A stretch of DNA of 64,000 nucleotides from Anagrus nilaparvatae (taxonomy: Eukaryota > Arthropoda > Insecta > Hymenoptera > Mymaridae). The position numbers and the translations under genes are program-made. Shown here piece by piece: positions 1 through 12,001 of this stretch (positions are counted from its first letter, which is position 1; the number at the start of each line of letters is the position of its first letter). The notes under the pieces were generated by a model. That model saw only the letters and a program-made list of their open reading frames with translations. It had not been told where the DNA came from and ran no database searches. The stretch is taken from contig JAKSXM010000350.1 of NCBI GenBank assembly GCA_022575985.1, positions 248,001-312,000 on the forward strand. Direction: 5' to 3'.

Positions 1-1662
1 TTCAAATGGTTTCAAGCAAGTAGATCCAAAGATTCTAAAAATACAATATTTTTGATACCTATTTATATTTTTATATCTTGTTTTTTTATTTATCAGGCCT
101 TTTGGACTGTATTTGTTAAGGTTTTTCTCTATTTTACATATTTTTTCATTATAAGTAAACTTGTTTTATAAAAATTTTAACCTATTCAAATGGTTTCATG
201 AGAGTGGATCCACCTTTTCTAAATTTACAATAATTTTAATACTTTTTTAATTTATTTATATCTTGTTTTTTAATTACGCTGGCCTGAAGGGCCGTATTTG
301 TTTTAGTTTTCCTCTACGTAGAATATTCTCTTATTATTAGTAAACTTGGTTTATAAAAATTTTAACCAATTCAAATGGTTTCATGAAAGTAGATCCAAAG
401 ATTCTAAAAATACAATATTTTTGATACCTATTTAAATTTTTATGTCTTGTTTTTTTATTTCTCAGGCCTTTTGGACTGTATTTGTTAAGGTTTTTCTCTA
501 TTTTACATATTTTTTCATTATAAGTAAACTTGTTTTATAAAAATTTTAACCTATTCAAATGGTTTCATGCAAGTGGATCCAACGTTTATAAAAATACAAT
601 AATTTTGATACCTATTTAAATTTTTTATATCTTGTTTTTTTATTTCTCAGGCGTTTTGGACTGTATTGGTTTAGGTTTTTCTCTATTTTACATACTTTTT
701 CATTATAAGTAAACTTGTTTTATAAAAATTTTAACCTATTCAAATGGTTTCATGAAAGTGAATACACCTTATCTAAATATACATTAATTTTAATACTTAT
801 TTAATTTAATTATATCTTGTTTTTTAATTACGCTGGCCTGAAGGGCCGTATTTGTTTTAGTTTTCCTCTACGTAGAATATTCTCTTATTATTAGTAAATT
901 TGGTTTATAAAAATTTTAACCAATTCAAATGGTTTCATGAAAGTAGATCCAAAGATTCTAAAAATACAATATTTTTGATACCTATTTAAATTTTTATGTC
1001 TTGTTTTTTTATTTCTCAGGCCTTTTGGACTGTATTTGTTAAGGTTTTTCTCTATTTTACATATTTTTTCAATTATAAGTAAACTTGTTTTATAAAAATT
1101 TTAACCTATTCAAATGGTTTCATGAAAGTGGATCCACCTTTTCTAAATATACAATAATTTTAATACTTATTTAATTTATTTATATCTTGTTTTTTAATTA
1201 CGCTGGCCTGAAGGGCCGTATTTGTTTAAGTTTTTCTCTACGTAGAATATTCTCTCATTATTAGTAAAATTGGTTTATAAAAATTTTAACCAATTCAAAT
1301 GAATTCATAAAAGTGGATCCAAAGATTCTAAAAATACAATATTTTTGATACCTATTTAAATTATTATATCTTGTTTTTTTATTTCTCAGGCCTTTTGGAC
1401 TGTATTTTTTAAGGTTTTTCTCTATTTTACATATTTTTTCATTATAAGTAAACTTGTTTTATAAAAATTTTAACCTATTCAAATGGTTTCATGCAAGTGG
1501 ATCCAACGTTTATAAAAATACAATAATTTTGATACCTATTTAAATTTTTTATATTATGTTTTTTTATTTCTCTGGCCTTTTGGACTGTATTTGTTTAAGT
1601 TTTTCTTTATTTTATATATTTTTCTATTATAAGTAAACTTGGTTTATAAGAATTTTAACCAA

Positions 1663-3690
1663 TTCAAATGGTTTCATGAAAGTGGATCCACCTTTTCTAA
1701 ATATACAATAATTTTAATACTTATTTAATTTATTTATATCTTGTTTTTTAATTACGCTGGCCTGGTGGGCCGTATTTGTTTTAGTTTTCCTCTACATAGA
1801 ATATTCTCTTATTATTAGTAAACTTGGTTTATAAAAATTTTAACCAATTCAAATGGTTTCAAGCAAGTAGATCCAAAGATTCTAAAAATACAATATTTTT
1901 GATTACTATTTATATTTTTATATCTTGTTTTTTTATTTCTCAGGCCTTTTGGACTGTATTTGTTAAGGTTTTTCTCTATTTTACATATTTTTTCATTATA
2001 AGTAAACTTGTTTTATAAAAATTTTAACCTATTCAAATGGTTTCATGAGAGTGGATCCACCTTTTCTAAATATACATTAATTTTAATACTTATTTAATTT
2101 ATTTATATCTTGTTTTTTAATTACGCTGGCCTCAAGGGCCATATTTGTTTAAGTTTTTCTCTACGTAGAATATTCTCTCATTATTTGTAAACTGGGTTTA
2201 TAAAAATTTTAACCAATTCAAATGGTTTCATGCAAGTAGATCCTTAGATTCTAAAAATACAATATTTTTGATACCTATTTAAATTTTTATATCTTGTTTT
2301 TTTATTTCTCAGGCTTTTTGGACTGTATTTGTTAAGGTTTTTCTCTATTTTACATATTTTTTCATTATAAGTAAACTTGTTTTATAAAAATTTTAACCTA
2401 TTCAAATGGTTTCATGAAAGTGGATCCACCTTTTCTAAATATACAATAATTTTAATACTTATTTAATTTATTTATATCTTGTTTTTTAATTACGCTGGCC
2501 TGAAGGGCCGTATTTGTTTTAGTTTTCCTCTACGTAGAATATTCTCTTATTATTAGTAAATTTGGTTTATAAAAATTTTAACCAATTCAAATGGTTTCAT
2601 GCAAGTAGATCCAAAGATTCTAAAAATACAATATTTTTGATACCTATTTAAATTTTTATATCTTGTTTTTTTATTTCTCAGGCCTTTTGGACTGTATTTG
2701 TTAAGGTTTTTCTCTATTTTACATATTTTTTCATTATAAGTAAACTTGTTTTATAAAAATTTTAACCTATTCAAATGGTTTCATGAAAGTGGATCCACCT
2801 TTTCTAAATATACAATAATTTTAATACTTATTTAATTTATTTATATCTTGTTTTTTAATTACGCTGGCCTGAAGGGCCGTATTTGTTTAAGTTTTTCTCT
2901 ACGTAGAATATTCTCTCATTATTAGTAAAATTGGTTTATAAAAATTTTAACCAATTCAAATGAATTCATAAAAGTGGATCCAAAGATTCTAAAAATACAA
3001 TATTTTTGATACCTATTTAAATTATTATATCTTGTTTTTTTATTTCTCAGGCCTTTTGGACTGTATTTGTTAAGGTTTTTCTCTATTTTACATATTTTTT
3101 TCATTATAAGTAAACTTGTTTTATAAAAATTTTAACCTATTCAAATGGTTTCATGCAAGTGGATCCAACGTTTATAAAAATACAATAATTTTGATACCTA
3201 TTTAAATTTTTTATATTATGTTTTTTTATTTCTCTGGCCTTTTGGACTGTATTTGTTTAAGTTTTTCTCTATTTTATATATTTTTCTATTAAAAGTAAAC
3301 TTGGTTTATAAGAATTTTAACCAATTCAAATGGTTTCATGAAAGTGGATCCACCTTTTCTAAATATACAATAATTTTAATACTTATTTAATTTATTTATA
3401 TCTTGTTTTTTAATTACGCTGGCCTAGTGGGCCGTATTTGTTTTAGTTTTCCTCTACATAGAATATTCTCTTATTATTAGTAAACTTGGTTTATAAAAAT
3501 TTTAACCAATTCAAATGGTTTCAAGCAAGTAGATCCAAAGATTCTAAAAATACAATATTTTTGATACCTATTTATATTTTTATATCTTGTTTTTTTATTT
3601 CTCAGGCCTTTTGGACTGTATTTGTTAAGGTTTTTCTCTATTTTACATATTTTTTCATTATAAGTAAACTTGTTTTATAAAAATTTTAAA
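1663..3690 (+). repeat. Segment duplicated 37.3 kb away (copy 1)
   Basis: Shares with 38979-41008 the rare variant TTTTTGATTACTATTTA in an A monomer (1903 and 39219) and the same nine-monomer order A-F-A'-E'-A'-B-C-D-E, at a displacement of 37315-37316 bp (202 monomers). Confidence 0.8.
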
Positions 3691-4986
3691 TTATTCAAAT
3701 GGTTTCATGAAAGTGGATCCACCTTTTCTAAATATACAATAATTTTAATACTTATTTAATTTATTTATATCTTGTTTTTTAATTACGTTGGCCTGAAGGG
3801 CCGTATTTGTTTAAGTTTTTCTCTACGTAGAATATTCTCTCATTATTAGTAAAATTGGTTTATAAAAATTTTAACCAATTCAAATGAATTCATAAAAGTG
3901 GATCCAAAGATTCTAAAAATACAATATTTTTGATACCTATTTAAATTATTATATCTTGTTTTTTTATTTCTCAGGCCTTTTGGACTGTATTTTTTAAGGT
4001 TTTTCTCTATTTTACATATTTTTTCATTATAAGTAAACTTGTTTTATAAAAATTTTAACCTATTCAAATGGTTTCATGCAAGTGGATCCAACGTTTATAA
4101 AAATACAATAATTTTGATACCTATTTAAATTTTTTATATTATGTTTTTTTATTTCTCTGGCCTTTTGGACTGTATTTGTTTAAGTTTTTCTCTATTTTAT
4201 ATATTTTTCTATTATAAGTAAACTTGGTTTATAAGAATTTTAACCAATTCAAATGGTTTCATGAAAGTGGATCCACCTTTTCTAAATATACAATAATTTT
4301 AATACTTATTTAATTTATTTATATCTTGTTTTTTAATTACGCTGGCCTGAAGGGCCGTATTTGTTTAAGTTTTTCTCTACGTAGAATATTCTCTCATTAT
4401 TAGTAAAATTGGTTTATAAAAATTTTAACCAATTCAAATGAATTCATAAAAGTGGATCCAAAGATTCTAAAAATACAATATTTTTGATACCTATTTAAAT
4501 TATTATATCTTGTTTTTTTATTTCTCAGGCCTTTTGGACTGTATTTGTTAAGGTTTTTCTCTATTTTACATATTTTTTCATTATAAGTAAACTTGTTTTA
4601 TAAAAATTTTAACCTATTCAAATGGTTTCATGCAAGTGGATCCAACGTTTATAAAAATACAATAATTTTGATACCTATTTAAATTTTTTATATTATGTTT
4701 TTTTATTTCTCTGGCCTTTTGGACTGTATTTGTTTAAGTTTTTCTCTATTTTATATATTTTTCTATTAAAAGTAAACTTGGTTTATAAGAATTTTAACCA
4801 ATTCAAATGGTTTCATGAAAGTGGATCCACCTTTTCTAAATATACAATAATTTTAATACTTATTTAATTTATTTATATCTTGTTTTTTAATTACGCTGGC
4901 CTAGTGGGCCGTATTTGTTTTAGTTTTCCTCTACATAGAATATTCTCTTATTATTAGTAAACTTGGTTTATAAAAATTTTAACCAA
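3510..4986 (+). repeat. 8-monomer unit A-B-C-D-B-C-D-E (1477 bp)
   Basis: A 5-mer in which the B-C-D trio is present twice in tandem before E. It is read directly from monomer starts between the A monomers at 3510 and 4987. It is simplest as an internal duplication of three monomers by unequal exchange. Confidence 0.8.
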
Positions 4987-5170
4987 TTCAAATGGTTTCA
5001 AGCAAGTAGATCCAAAGATTCTAAAAATACAATATTTTTGATACCTATTTATATTTTTATATCTTGTTTTTTTATTTCTCAGGCCTTTTGGACTGTATTT
5101 GTTAAGGTTTTTCTCTATTTTACATATTTTTTCATTATAAGTAAACTTGTTTTATAAAAATTTTAACCTA
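4987..5170 (+). repeat. Satellite monomer type A (class X), exemplar
   Basis: 184 bp, 40 G/C bases. Marked by GGTTTCAAGCAAGTAGATCC near the start, TATTTATATTTTT in the middle and the class X core. This is the only common type lacking GGATCC (it has AGATCC). It happens to have no stop codon in one frame for 64 codons beginning in the preceding monomer, which produces dozens of identical spurious ORFs across the array. It is not a gene. Confidence 0.9.
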
Positions 5171-5355
5171 TTCAAATGGTTTCATGAAAGTGGATCCACC
5201 TTTTCTAAATATACAATAATTTTAATACTTATTTAATTTATTTATATCTTGTTTTTTAATTACGCTGGCCTGAAGGGCCGTATTTGTTTAAGTTTTTCTC
5301 TACGTAGAATATTCTCTCATTATTAGTAAAATTGGTTTATAAAAATTTTAACCAA
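5171..5355 (+). repeat. Satellite monomer type B (class Y), exemplar
   Basis: 185 bp. Marked by GTGGATCCACCTTTTC, the GGCCTGAAGGGCC core, TTTAAGTTTTTCTC and the palindromes TCTACGTAGA and AGAATATTCT, which overlap at 5299-5315. It ends in TTAGTAAAATTGGTTTATAA. It is the second position of the 923-bp 5-mer. Confidence 0.9.
5306..5315. promoter_or_regulatory. Heat-shock-element-like palindrome in Y monomers (exemplar)
   Basis: AGAATATTCT is a perfect inverted pair of nGAAn units (GAA-2-TTC), the minimal arrangement recognised by heat-shock factor. It is present in essentially every Y monomer I read, once per 369-923 bp, often overlapping the TCTACGTAGA palindrome. A third GAA unit in register is absent, so binding could be weak. 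This is a motif match only. Confidence 0.25.
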
Positions 5356-5539
5356 TTCAAATGAATTCATAAAAGTGGATCCAAAGATTCTAAAAATACA
5401 ATATTTTTGATACCTATTTAAATTATTATATCTTGTTTTTTTATTTCTCAGGCCTTTTGGACTGTATTTTTTAAGGTTTTTCTCTATTTTACATATTTTT
5501 TCATTATAAGTAAACTTGTTTTATAAAAATTTTAACCTA
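5356..5539 (+). repeat. Satellite monomer type C (class X), exemplar
   Basis: 184 bp. Distinguished by AATGAATTCATAAAAGTGG at the start, which creates an EcoRI site, and by TAAATTATTATATC. Many copies share the variant GTATTTTTTAAGG in place of GTATTTGTTAAGG. It is the third position of the 5-mer. Confidence 0.9.
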
Positions 5540-5724
5540 TTCAAATGGTTTCATGCAAGTGGATCCAACGTTTATAAAAATACAATAATTTTGATACCTA
5601 TTTAAATTTTTTATATTATGTTTTTTTATTTCTCTGGCCTTTTGGACTGTATTTGTTTAAGTTTTTCTCTATTTTATATATTTTTCTATTATAAGTAAAC
5701 TTGGTTTATAAGAATTTTAACCAA
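5540..5724 (+). repeat. Satellite monomer type D (class X), exemplar
   Basis: 185 bp. Marked by GCAAGTGGATCCAACGTTTA, TTTTTTATATTATG, TTTATATATTTTTC and the tail GGTTTATAAGAATTTTAACC. It is the fourth position of the 5-mer. A subgroup near 13.7, 32.9, 35.4 and 49.9 kb shares a 1-bp loss in the T run after TATTATG, which is a useful tracer of duplication history. Confidence 0.9.
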
Positions 5725-5909
5725 TTCAAATGGTTTCATGAAAGTGGATCCACCTTTTCTAAATATACAATAATTTTAATACTTATTTAATTTATTTATA
5801 TCTTGTTTTTTAATTACGCTGGCCTGGTGGGCCGTATTTGTTTTAGTTTTCCTCTACATAGAATATTCTCTTATTATTAGTAAACTTGGTTTATAAAAAT
5901 TTTAACCAA
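5725..5909 (+). repeat. Satellite monomer type E (class Y), exemplar
   Basis: 185 bp. Like type B at its 5' side, but with GGCCTGGTGGGCC or GGCCTAGTGGGCC, TTTTAGTTTTCCTCTAC and CATAGAATATTC (which loses the TACGTA palindrome but keeps GAATATTC). It is the fifth position of the 5-mer and is the type into which the retrotransposon inserted. E' copies keep GGCCTGAAGGGCC with the E-type 3' half. Confidence 0.88.
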
Positions 5910-6278
5910 TTCAAATGGTTTCAAGCAAGTAGATCCAAAGATTCTAAAAATACAATATTTTTGATACCTATTTATATTTTTATATCTTGTTTTTTTATTT
6001 CTCAGGCCTTTTGGACTGTATTTGTTAAGTTTTTTCTCTATTTTACATATTTTTTCATTATAAGTAAACTTGTTTTATAAAAATTTTAACCTATTCAAAT
6101 GGTTTCATGAGAGTGGATCCACCTTTTCTAAATATACAATAATTTTAATACTTATTTAATTTATTTATATCTTGTTTTTTAATTACGCTGGCCTGAAGGG
6201 CCGTATTTGTTTTAGTTTTCCTCTACATAGAATATTCTCTTATTATTAGTAAACTTGGTTTATAAAAATTTTAACCAA
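5910..6278 (+). repeat. 369-bp A-E' dimer unit
   Basis: One A and one E' monomer (E' begins near 6094 with CATGAGAGTGG) between two 5-mers. The same dimer recurs at 8123-8491. Dimers of X plus Y monomers also make up most of the right-hand array. Confidence 0.85.
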
Positions 6279-8122
6279 TTCAAATGGTTTCAAGCAAGTA
6301 GATCCAAAGATTCTAAAAATACAATATTTTTGATACCTATTTATATTTTTATATCTTGTTTTTTTATTTCTCAGGCCTTTTGGACTGTATTTGTTAAGGT
6401 TTTTCTCTATTTTACATATTTTTTCATTATAAGTAAACTTGTTTTATAAAAATTTTAACCTATTCAAATGGTTTCATGAAAGTGGATCCACCTTTTCTAA
6501 ATATACAATAATTTTAATACTTATTTAATTTATTTATATCTTGTTTTTTAATTACGCTGGCCTGAAGGGCCGTATTTGTTTAAGTTTTTCTCTACGTAGA
6601 ATATTCTCTCATTATTAGTAAAATTGGTTTATAAAAATTTTAACCAATTCAAATGAATTCATAAAAGTGGATCCAAAGATTCTAAAAATACAATATTTTT
6701 GATACCTATTTAAATTATTATATCTTGTTTTTTTATTTCTCAGGCCTTTTGGACTGTATTTTTTAAGGTTTTTCTCTATTTTACATATTTTTTCATTATA
6801 AGTAAACTTATTTTATAAAAATTTTAACCTATTCAAATGGTTTCATGCAAGTGGATCCAACGTTTATAAAAATACAATAATTTTGATACCTATTTAAATT
6901 TTTTATATTATGTTTTTTTATTTCTCTGGCCTTTTGGACTGTATTTGTTTAAGTTTTTCTCTATTTTATATATTTTTCTATTATAAGTAAACTTGGTTTA
7001 TAAGAATTTTAACCAATTCAAATGGTTTCATGAAAGTGGATCCACCTTTTCTAAATATACAATAATTTTAATACTTATTTAATTTATTTATATCTTGTTT
7101 TTTAATTACGCTGGCCTAGTGGGCCGTATTTGTTTTAGTTTTCCTCTACATAGAATATTCTCTTATTATTAGTAAACTTGGTTTATAAAAATTTTAACCA
7201 ATTCAAATGGTTTCAAGCAAGTAGATCCAAAGATTCTAAAAATACAATATTTTTGATACCTATTTATATTTTTATATCTTGTTTTTTTATTTCTCAGGCC
7301 TTTTGGACTGTATTTTTTAAGGTTTTTCTCTATTTTACATATTTTTTCATTATAAGTAAACTTGTTTTATAAAAATTTTAACCTATTCAAATGGTTTCAT
7401 GAAAGTGGATCCACCTTTTCTAAATATACAATAATTTTAATACTTATTTAATTTATTTATATCTTGTTTTTTAATTACGCTGGCCTGAAGGGCCGTATTT
7501 GTTTAAGTTTTTCTCTACGTAGAATATTCTCTCATTATTAGTAAAATTGGTTTATAAAAATTTTAACCAATTCAAATGAATTCATAAAAGTGGATCCAAA
7601 GATTCTAAAAATACAATATTTTTGATACCTATTTAAATTATTATATCTTGTTTTTTTATTTCTCAGGCCTTTTGGACTGTATTTTTTAAGGTTTCTCTAT
7701 TTTACATATTTTTTCATTATAAGTAAACTTGTTTTATAAAAATTTTAACCTATTCAAATGGTTTCATGCAAGTGGATCCAACGTTTATAAAAATACAATA
7801 ATTTTGATACCTATTTAAATTTTTTATATTATGTTTTTTTATTTCTCTGGCCTTTTGGACTGTATTTGTTTAAGTTTTTCTCTATTTTATATATTTTTCT
7901 ATTATAAGTAAACTTGGTTTATAAGAATTTTAACCAATTCAAATGGTTTCATGAAAGTGGATCCACCTTTTCTAAATATACAATAATTTTAATACTTATT
8001 TAATTTATTTATATCTTGTTTTTTAATTACGCTGGCCTGGTGGGCCGTATTTGTTTTAGTTTTCCTCTACATAGAATATTCTCTTATTATTAGTAAACTT
8101 GGTTTATAAAAATTTTAACCAA
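6279..8122 (+). repeat. Two tandem 5-mer units (A-B-C-D-E)x2
   Basis: Units at 6279-7201 (923 bp) and 7202-8122 (921 bp). The second unit lacks two T residues in its C monomer near 7694. They are preceded (5910-6278) and followed (8123-8491) by an A-E' dimer of 369 bp, so dimers and 5-mers alternate here. Confidence 0.88.
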
Positions 8123-9414
8123 TTCAAATGGTTTCAAGCAAGTAGATCCAAAGATTCTAAAAATACAATATTTTTGATACCTATTTATATTTTTATATCT
8201 TGTTTTTTTATTTCTCAGGCCTTTTGGACTGTATTTGTTAAGTTTTTTCTCTATTTTACATATTTTTTCATTATAAGTAAACTTGTTTTATAAAAATTTT
8301 AACCTATTCAAATGGTTTCATGAGAGTGGATCCACCTTTTCTAAATATACAATAATTTTAATACTTATTTAATTTATTTATATCTTGTTTTTTAATTACG
8401 CTGGCCTGAAGGGCCGTATTTGTTTTAGTTTTCCTCTACATAGAATATTCTCTTATTATTAGTAAACTTGGTTTATAAAAATTTTAACCAATTCAAATGG
8501 TTTCAAGCAAGTAGATCCAAAGATTCTAAAAATACAATATTTTTGATACCTATTTATATTTTTATATCTTGTTTTTTTATTTCTCAGGCCTTTTGGACTG
8601 TATTTGTTAAGGTTTTTCTCTATTTTACATATTTTTTCATTATAAGTAAACTTGTTTTATAAAAATTTTAAATTATTCAAATGGTTTCATGAAAGTGGAT
8701 CCACCTTTTCTAAATATACAATAATTTTAATACTTATTTAATTTATTTATATCTTGTTTTTTAATTACGCTGGCCTGAAGGGCCGTATTTGTTTAAGTTT
8801 TTCTCTACGTAGAATATTCTCTCATTATTAGTAAAATTGGTTTATAAAAATTTTAACCAATTCAAATGAATTCATAAAAGTGGATCCAAAGATTCTAAAA
8901 ATACAATATTTTTGATACCTATTTAAATTATTATATATTGTTTTTTTATTTCTCAGGCCTTTTGGACTGTATTTTTTAAGGTTTTTCTCTATTTTACATA
9001 TTTTTTCATTATAAGTAAACTTGTTTTATAAAAATTTTAACCTATTCAAATGGTTTCATGCAAGTGGATCCAACGTTTATAAAAATACAATAATTTTGAT
9101 ACCTATTTAAATTTTTTATATTATGTTTTTTTATTTCTCTGGCCTTTTGGACTGTATTTGTTTAAGTTTTTCTCTATTTTATATATTTTTCTATTATAAG
9201 TAAACTTGGTTTATAAGAATTTTAACCAATTCAAATGGTTTCATGAAAGTGGATCCACCTTTTCTAAATATACAATAATTTTAATACTTATTTAATTTAT
9301 TTATATCTTGTTTTTTGATTACGCTGGCCTGAAGGGCCGTATTTGTTTTAGTTTTCCTCTACGTAGAATATTCTCTTATTATTAGTAAACTTGGTTTATA
9401 AAAATTTTAACCAA

Positions 9415-9599
9415 TTCAAATGGTTTTATGCAAGTAGATCCAACGTTTATAAAAATACAATAATTTTGATACCTAATTAAATTTTTTATATCTTGTTTTT
9501 TTATTTCTCAGGCCCTTTTGACTGTATTTGTTTAGGTTTTTCTCTATTTTACATATTTTTTCATTATAAGTAAACTTGTTTTATAAAAATTTTAACCTA
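9415..9599 (+). repeat. Satellite monomer type D2 (class X), exemplar
   Basis: 185 bp. Marked by GGTTTTATGCAAGTAGATCC, CTAATTAAATTTTTT and, in a subset, GGCCCTTTTGACTG. That subset is seen near 9.5, 10.1, 15.8, 16.35, 26.1, 26.7, 38.15, 38.7, 44.4, 45.0 and 52.2 kb and traces copies of one duplicated segment. Confidence 0.85.
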
Positions 9600-11816
9600 T
9601 TCAAATGGTTTCATGCAAGTGGATCCAACGTTTATAAAAATACAATAATTTTGATACCTATTTAAATTTTTTATATTATGTTTTTTTATTTCTCAGACCT
9701 TTTGGACTGTATTTGTTTAGGTTTTTCTCTATTTTACATATTTTTTCATTGTAAGTAAACTTGTTTTATAAAAATTTTAACCTATTCAAATGGTTTCATG
9801 AAAGTGGATCCACCTTTTCTAAATATACAATAATTTTAATACTTATTTAATTTATTTATATCTTGTTTTTTAATTACGCTGGCCTGAAGGGCCGTATTTG
9901 TTTAAGTTTTTCTCTACGTAGAATATTCACTCATTATTAGTAAAATTGGTTTATAAAAATTTTAACCAATTCAAATGGTTTTATGCAAGTAGATCCAACG
10001 TTTATAAAAATACAATAATTTTGATACCTAATTAAATTTTTTATATCTTGTTTTTTTATTTCTCAGGCCCTTTTGACTGTATTTGTTTAGGTTTTTCTCT
10101 ATTTTACATATTTTTTCATTATAAGTAAACTTGTTTTATAAAAATTTTAACCTATTCAAATGGTTTCATGCAAGTGGATCCAACGTTTATAAAAATACAA
10201 TAATTTTGATACCTATTTAAATTTTTTATATTATGTTTTTTTATTTCTCAGGCCTTTTGGACTGTATTTGTTTAAGTTTTTCTCTATTTTATATATTTTT
10301 CTATTATAAGTAAACTTGGTTTATAAGAATTTTAACCAATTCAAATGGTTTCATGAAAGTGGATCCACCTTTTCTAAATATACAATAATTTTAATACTTA
10401 TTTAATTTATTTATATCTTGTTTTTTAATTACGCTGGCCTGAAGGGCCGTATTTGTTTAAGTTTTTCTCTACGTAGAATATTCTCTCATTATTAGTAAAA
10501 TTGGTTTATAAAAATTTTAACCAATTCAAATGAATTCATAAAAGTGGATCCAAAGATTCTAAAAATACAATATTTTTGATACCTATTTAAATTATTATAT
10601 CTTGTTTTTTTATTTCTCAGGCCTTTTAGACTGTATTTGTTAAGGTTTTTCTCTATTTTACATATTTTTTCATTATAAGTAAACTTGTTTTATAAAAATT
10701 TTAACCTATTCAAATGGTTTCATGCAAGTGGATCCAACGTTTATAAAAATACAATAATTTTGATACCTATTTAAATTTTTTATATTATGTTTTTTTATTT
10801 CTCTGGCCTTTTGGACTGTATTCGTTTAAGTTTTTCTCTATTTTATATATTTTTCTATTATAAGTAAACTTGGTTTATAAGAATTTTAACCAATTCAAAT
10901 GGTTTCATGAAAGTGGATCCACATTTTCTAAATATACAATAATTTTAATACTTATTTAATTTATTTATATCTTGTTTTTTAATTACGCTGGCCTGGTGGG
11001 CCGTATTTGTTTTAGTTTTCCTCTACATAGAATATTCTCTTATTATTAGTAAACTTGGTTTATAAAAATTTTAACCAATTCAAATGGTTTCATGCAAGTA
11101 GATCCAAAGATTCTAAAAATACAATATTTTTGATACGTATTCAAATTTTTATATCTTGTTTTTTTATTTCTCAGGCCTTTTGGACTGTATTTGTTAAGGT
11201 TTTTCTCTATTTTACATATTTTTTCATTATAAGTAAACTTCTTTTATAAAAATTTCAACCTATTCAAATGGTTTCATGAAAGTGGATCCACCTTTTCTAA
11301 ATATACAATAATTTTAATACTTATTTAATTTATTTATATCTTGTTTTTTAATTACGCTGGCCTGGTGGGCCGTATTTGTTTTAGTTTTCCTCTACATAGA
11401 ATATTCTCTTATTATTAGTAAACTTGGTTTATAAAAATTTTAACCAATTCAAATGGTTTCAAGCAAGTAGATCCAAAGATTCTAAAAATACAATATTTTT
11501 GATACCTATTTAAATTATTATATCTTGTTTTTTTATTTCTCAGGCCTTTTGGACTGTATTTGTTAAGGTTTTTCTCTATTTTACATATTTTTTCATTATA
11601 AGTAAACTTGTTTTATAAAAATTTTAACCTATTCAAATGGTTTCATGCAAGTGGATCCAACGTTTATAAAAATACAATAATTTTGATACCTATTTAAATT
11701 TTTTATATCTTGTTTTTTTATTTCTCAGGCCTTTTGGACTGTATTGGTTTAGGTTTTTCTCAATTTTACATATTTTTTCATTATAAGTAAACTTGTTTTA
11801 TAAAAATTTTAACCTA

Positions 11817-12001
11817 TTCAAATGGTTTCATGAAAGTGAATACACCTTATCTAAATATACATTAATTTTAATACTTATTTAATTTATTTATATCTTGTTT
11901 TTTAATTACGCTGGCCTGAAGGGCCATATTTGTTTAAGTTTTTCTCTACGTAGAATATTCTCTCATTATTTGTAAACTGGGTTTATAAAAATTTTAACCA
12001 A
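11817..12001 (+). repeat. Satellite monomer type F (class Y), exemplar
   Basis: 185 bp. Distinguished by AAGTGAATACACCTTATC (loss of GGATCC), ACATTAATTTT, GGGCCATATTTG and TTATTTGTAAACTGGG. A derived subgroup with GTCCTCAAGGGCC is found near 13.4, 20.8, 31.1, 32.6, 35.0, 48.1 and 49.6 kb. Confidence 0.85.

Larger units (their letters stand above)
4987..5909 (+). repeat. Higher-order repeat: 923-bp 5-mer A-B-C-D-E
   Basis: Five monomers of 184, 185, 184, 185 and 185 bp in fixed order, followed directly by another A monomer at 5910. The same five types in the same order occur in at least nine more places listed separately. Copies differ from each other by only a few bases, while the five constituent monomer types differ at many positions. 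That is the definition of a higher-order repeat. Confidence 0.9.

Noticed and set aside
1824..2018. A 64-codon open frame, nearly identical, repeated about 30 times through the satellite (for example 1824, 3486, 4963, 61019)
   Set aside because: It starts with TTG, not ATG, spans a monomer boundary, exists only where an E-type tail precedes an A monomer, and its copies are identical because the DNA is repeated. Other monomer types have stops in the same frame. Not a gene.
2922..3104. A 60-codon open frame on the minus strand
   Set aside because: It lies wholly within a C-type satellite monomer and arises from a 1-bp T-run variant. No equivalent in sister copies.
4987..5170. tRNA-derived or SINE origin (B-box-like ATTCAAATGG)
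   Set aside because: No A box at the right distance, no tRNA fold, no poly-A tail or TSD around monomers. The resemblance is a few bases.
4987..5909. CENP-B box within the monomers
   Set aside because: I found no TTCG....A..CGGG-like word. The only CG-containing words are CAACGTTT, TACGTA, TTACGCTGG and GGGCCGTA.
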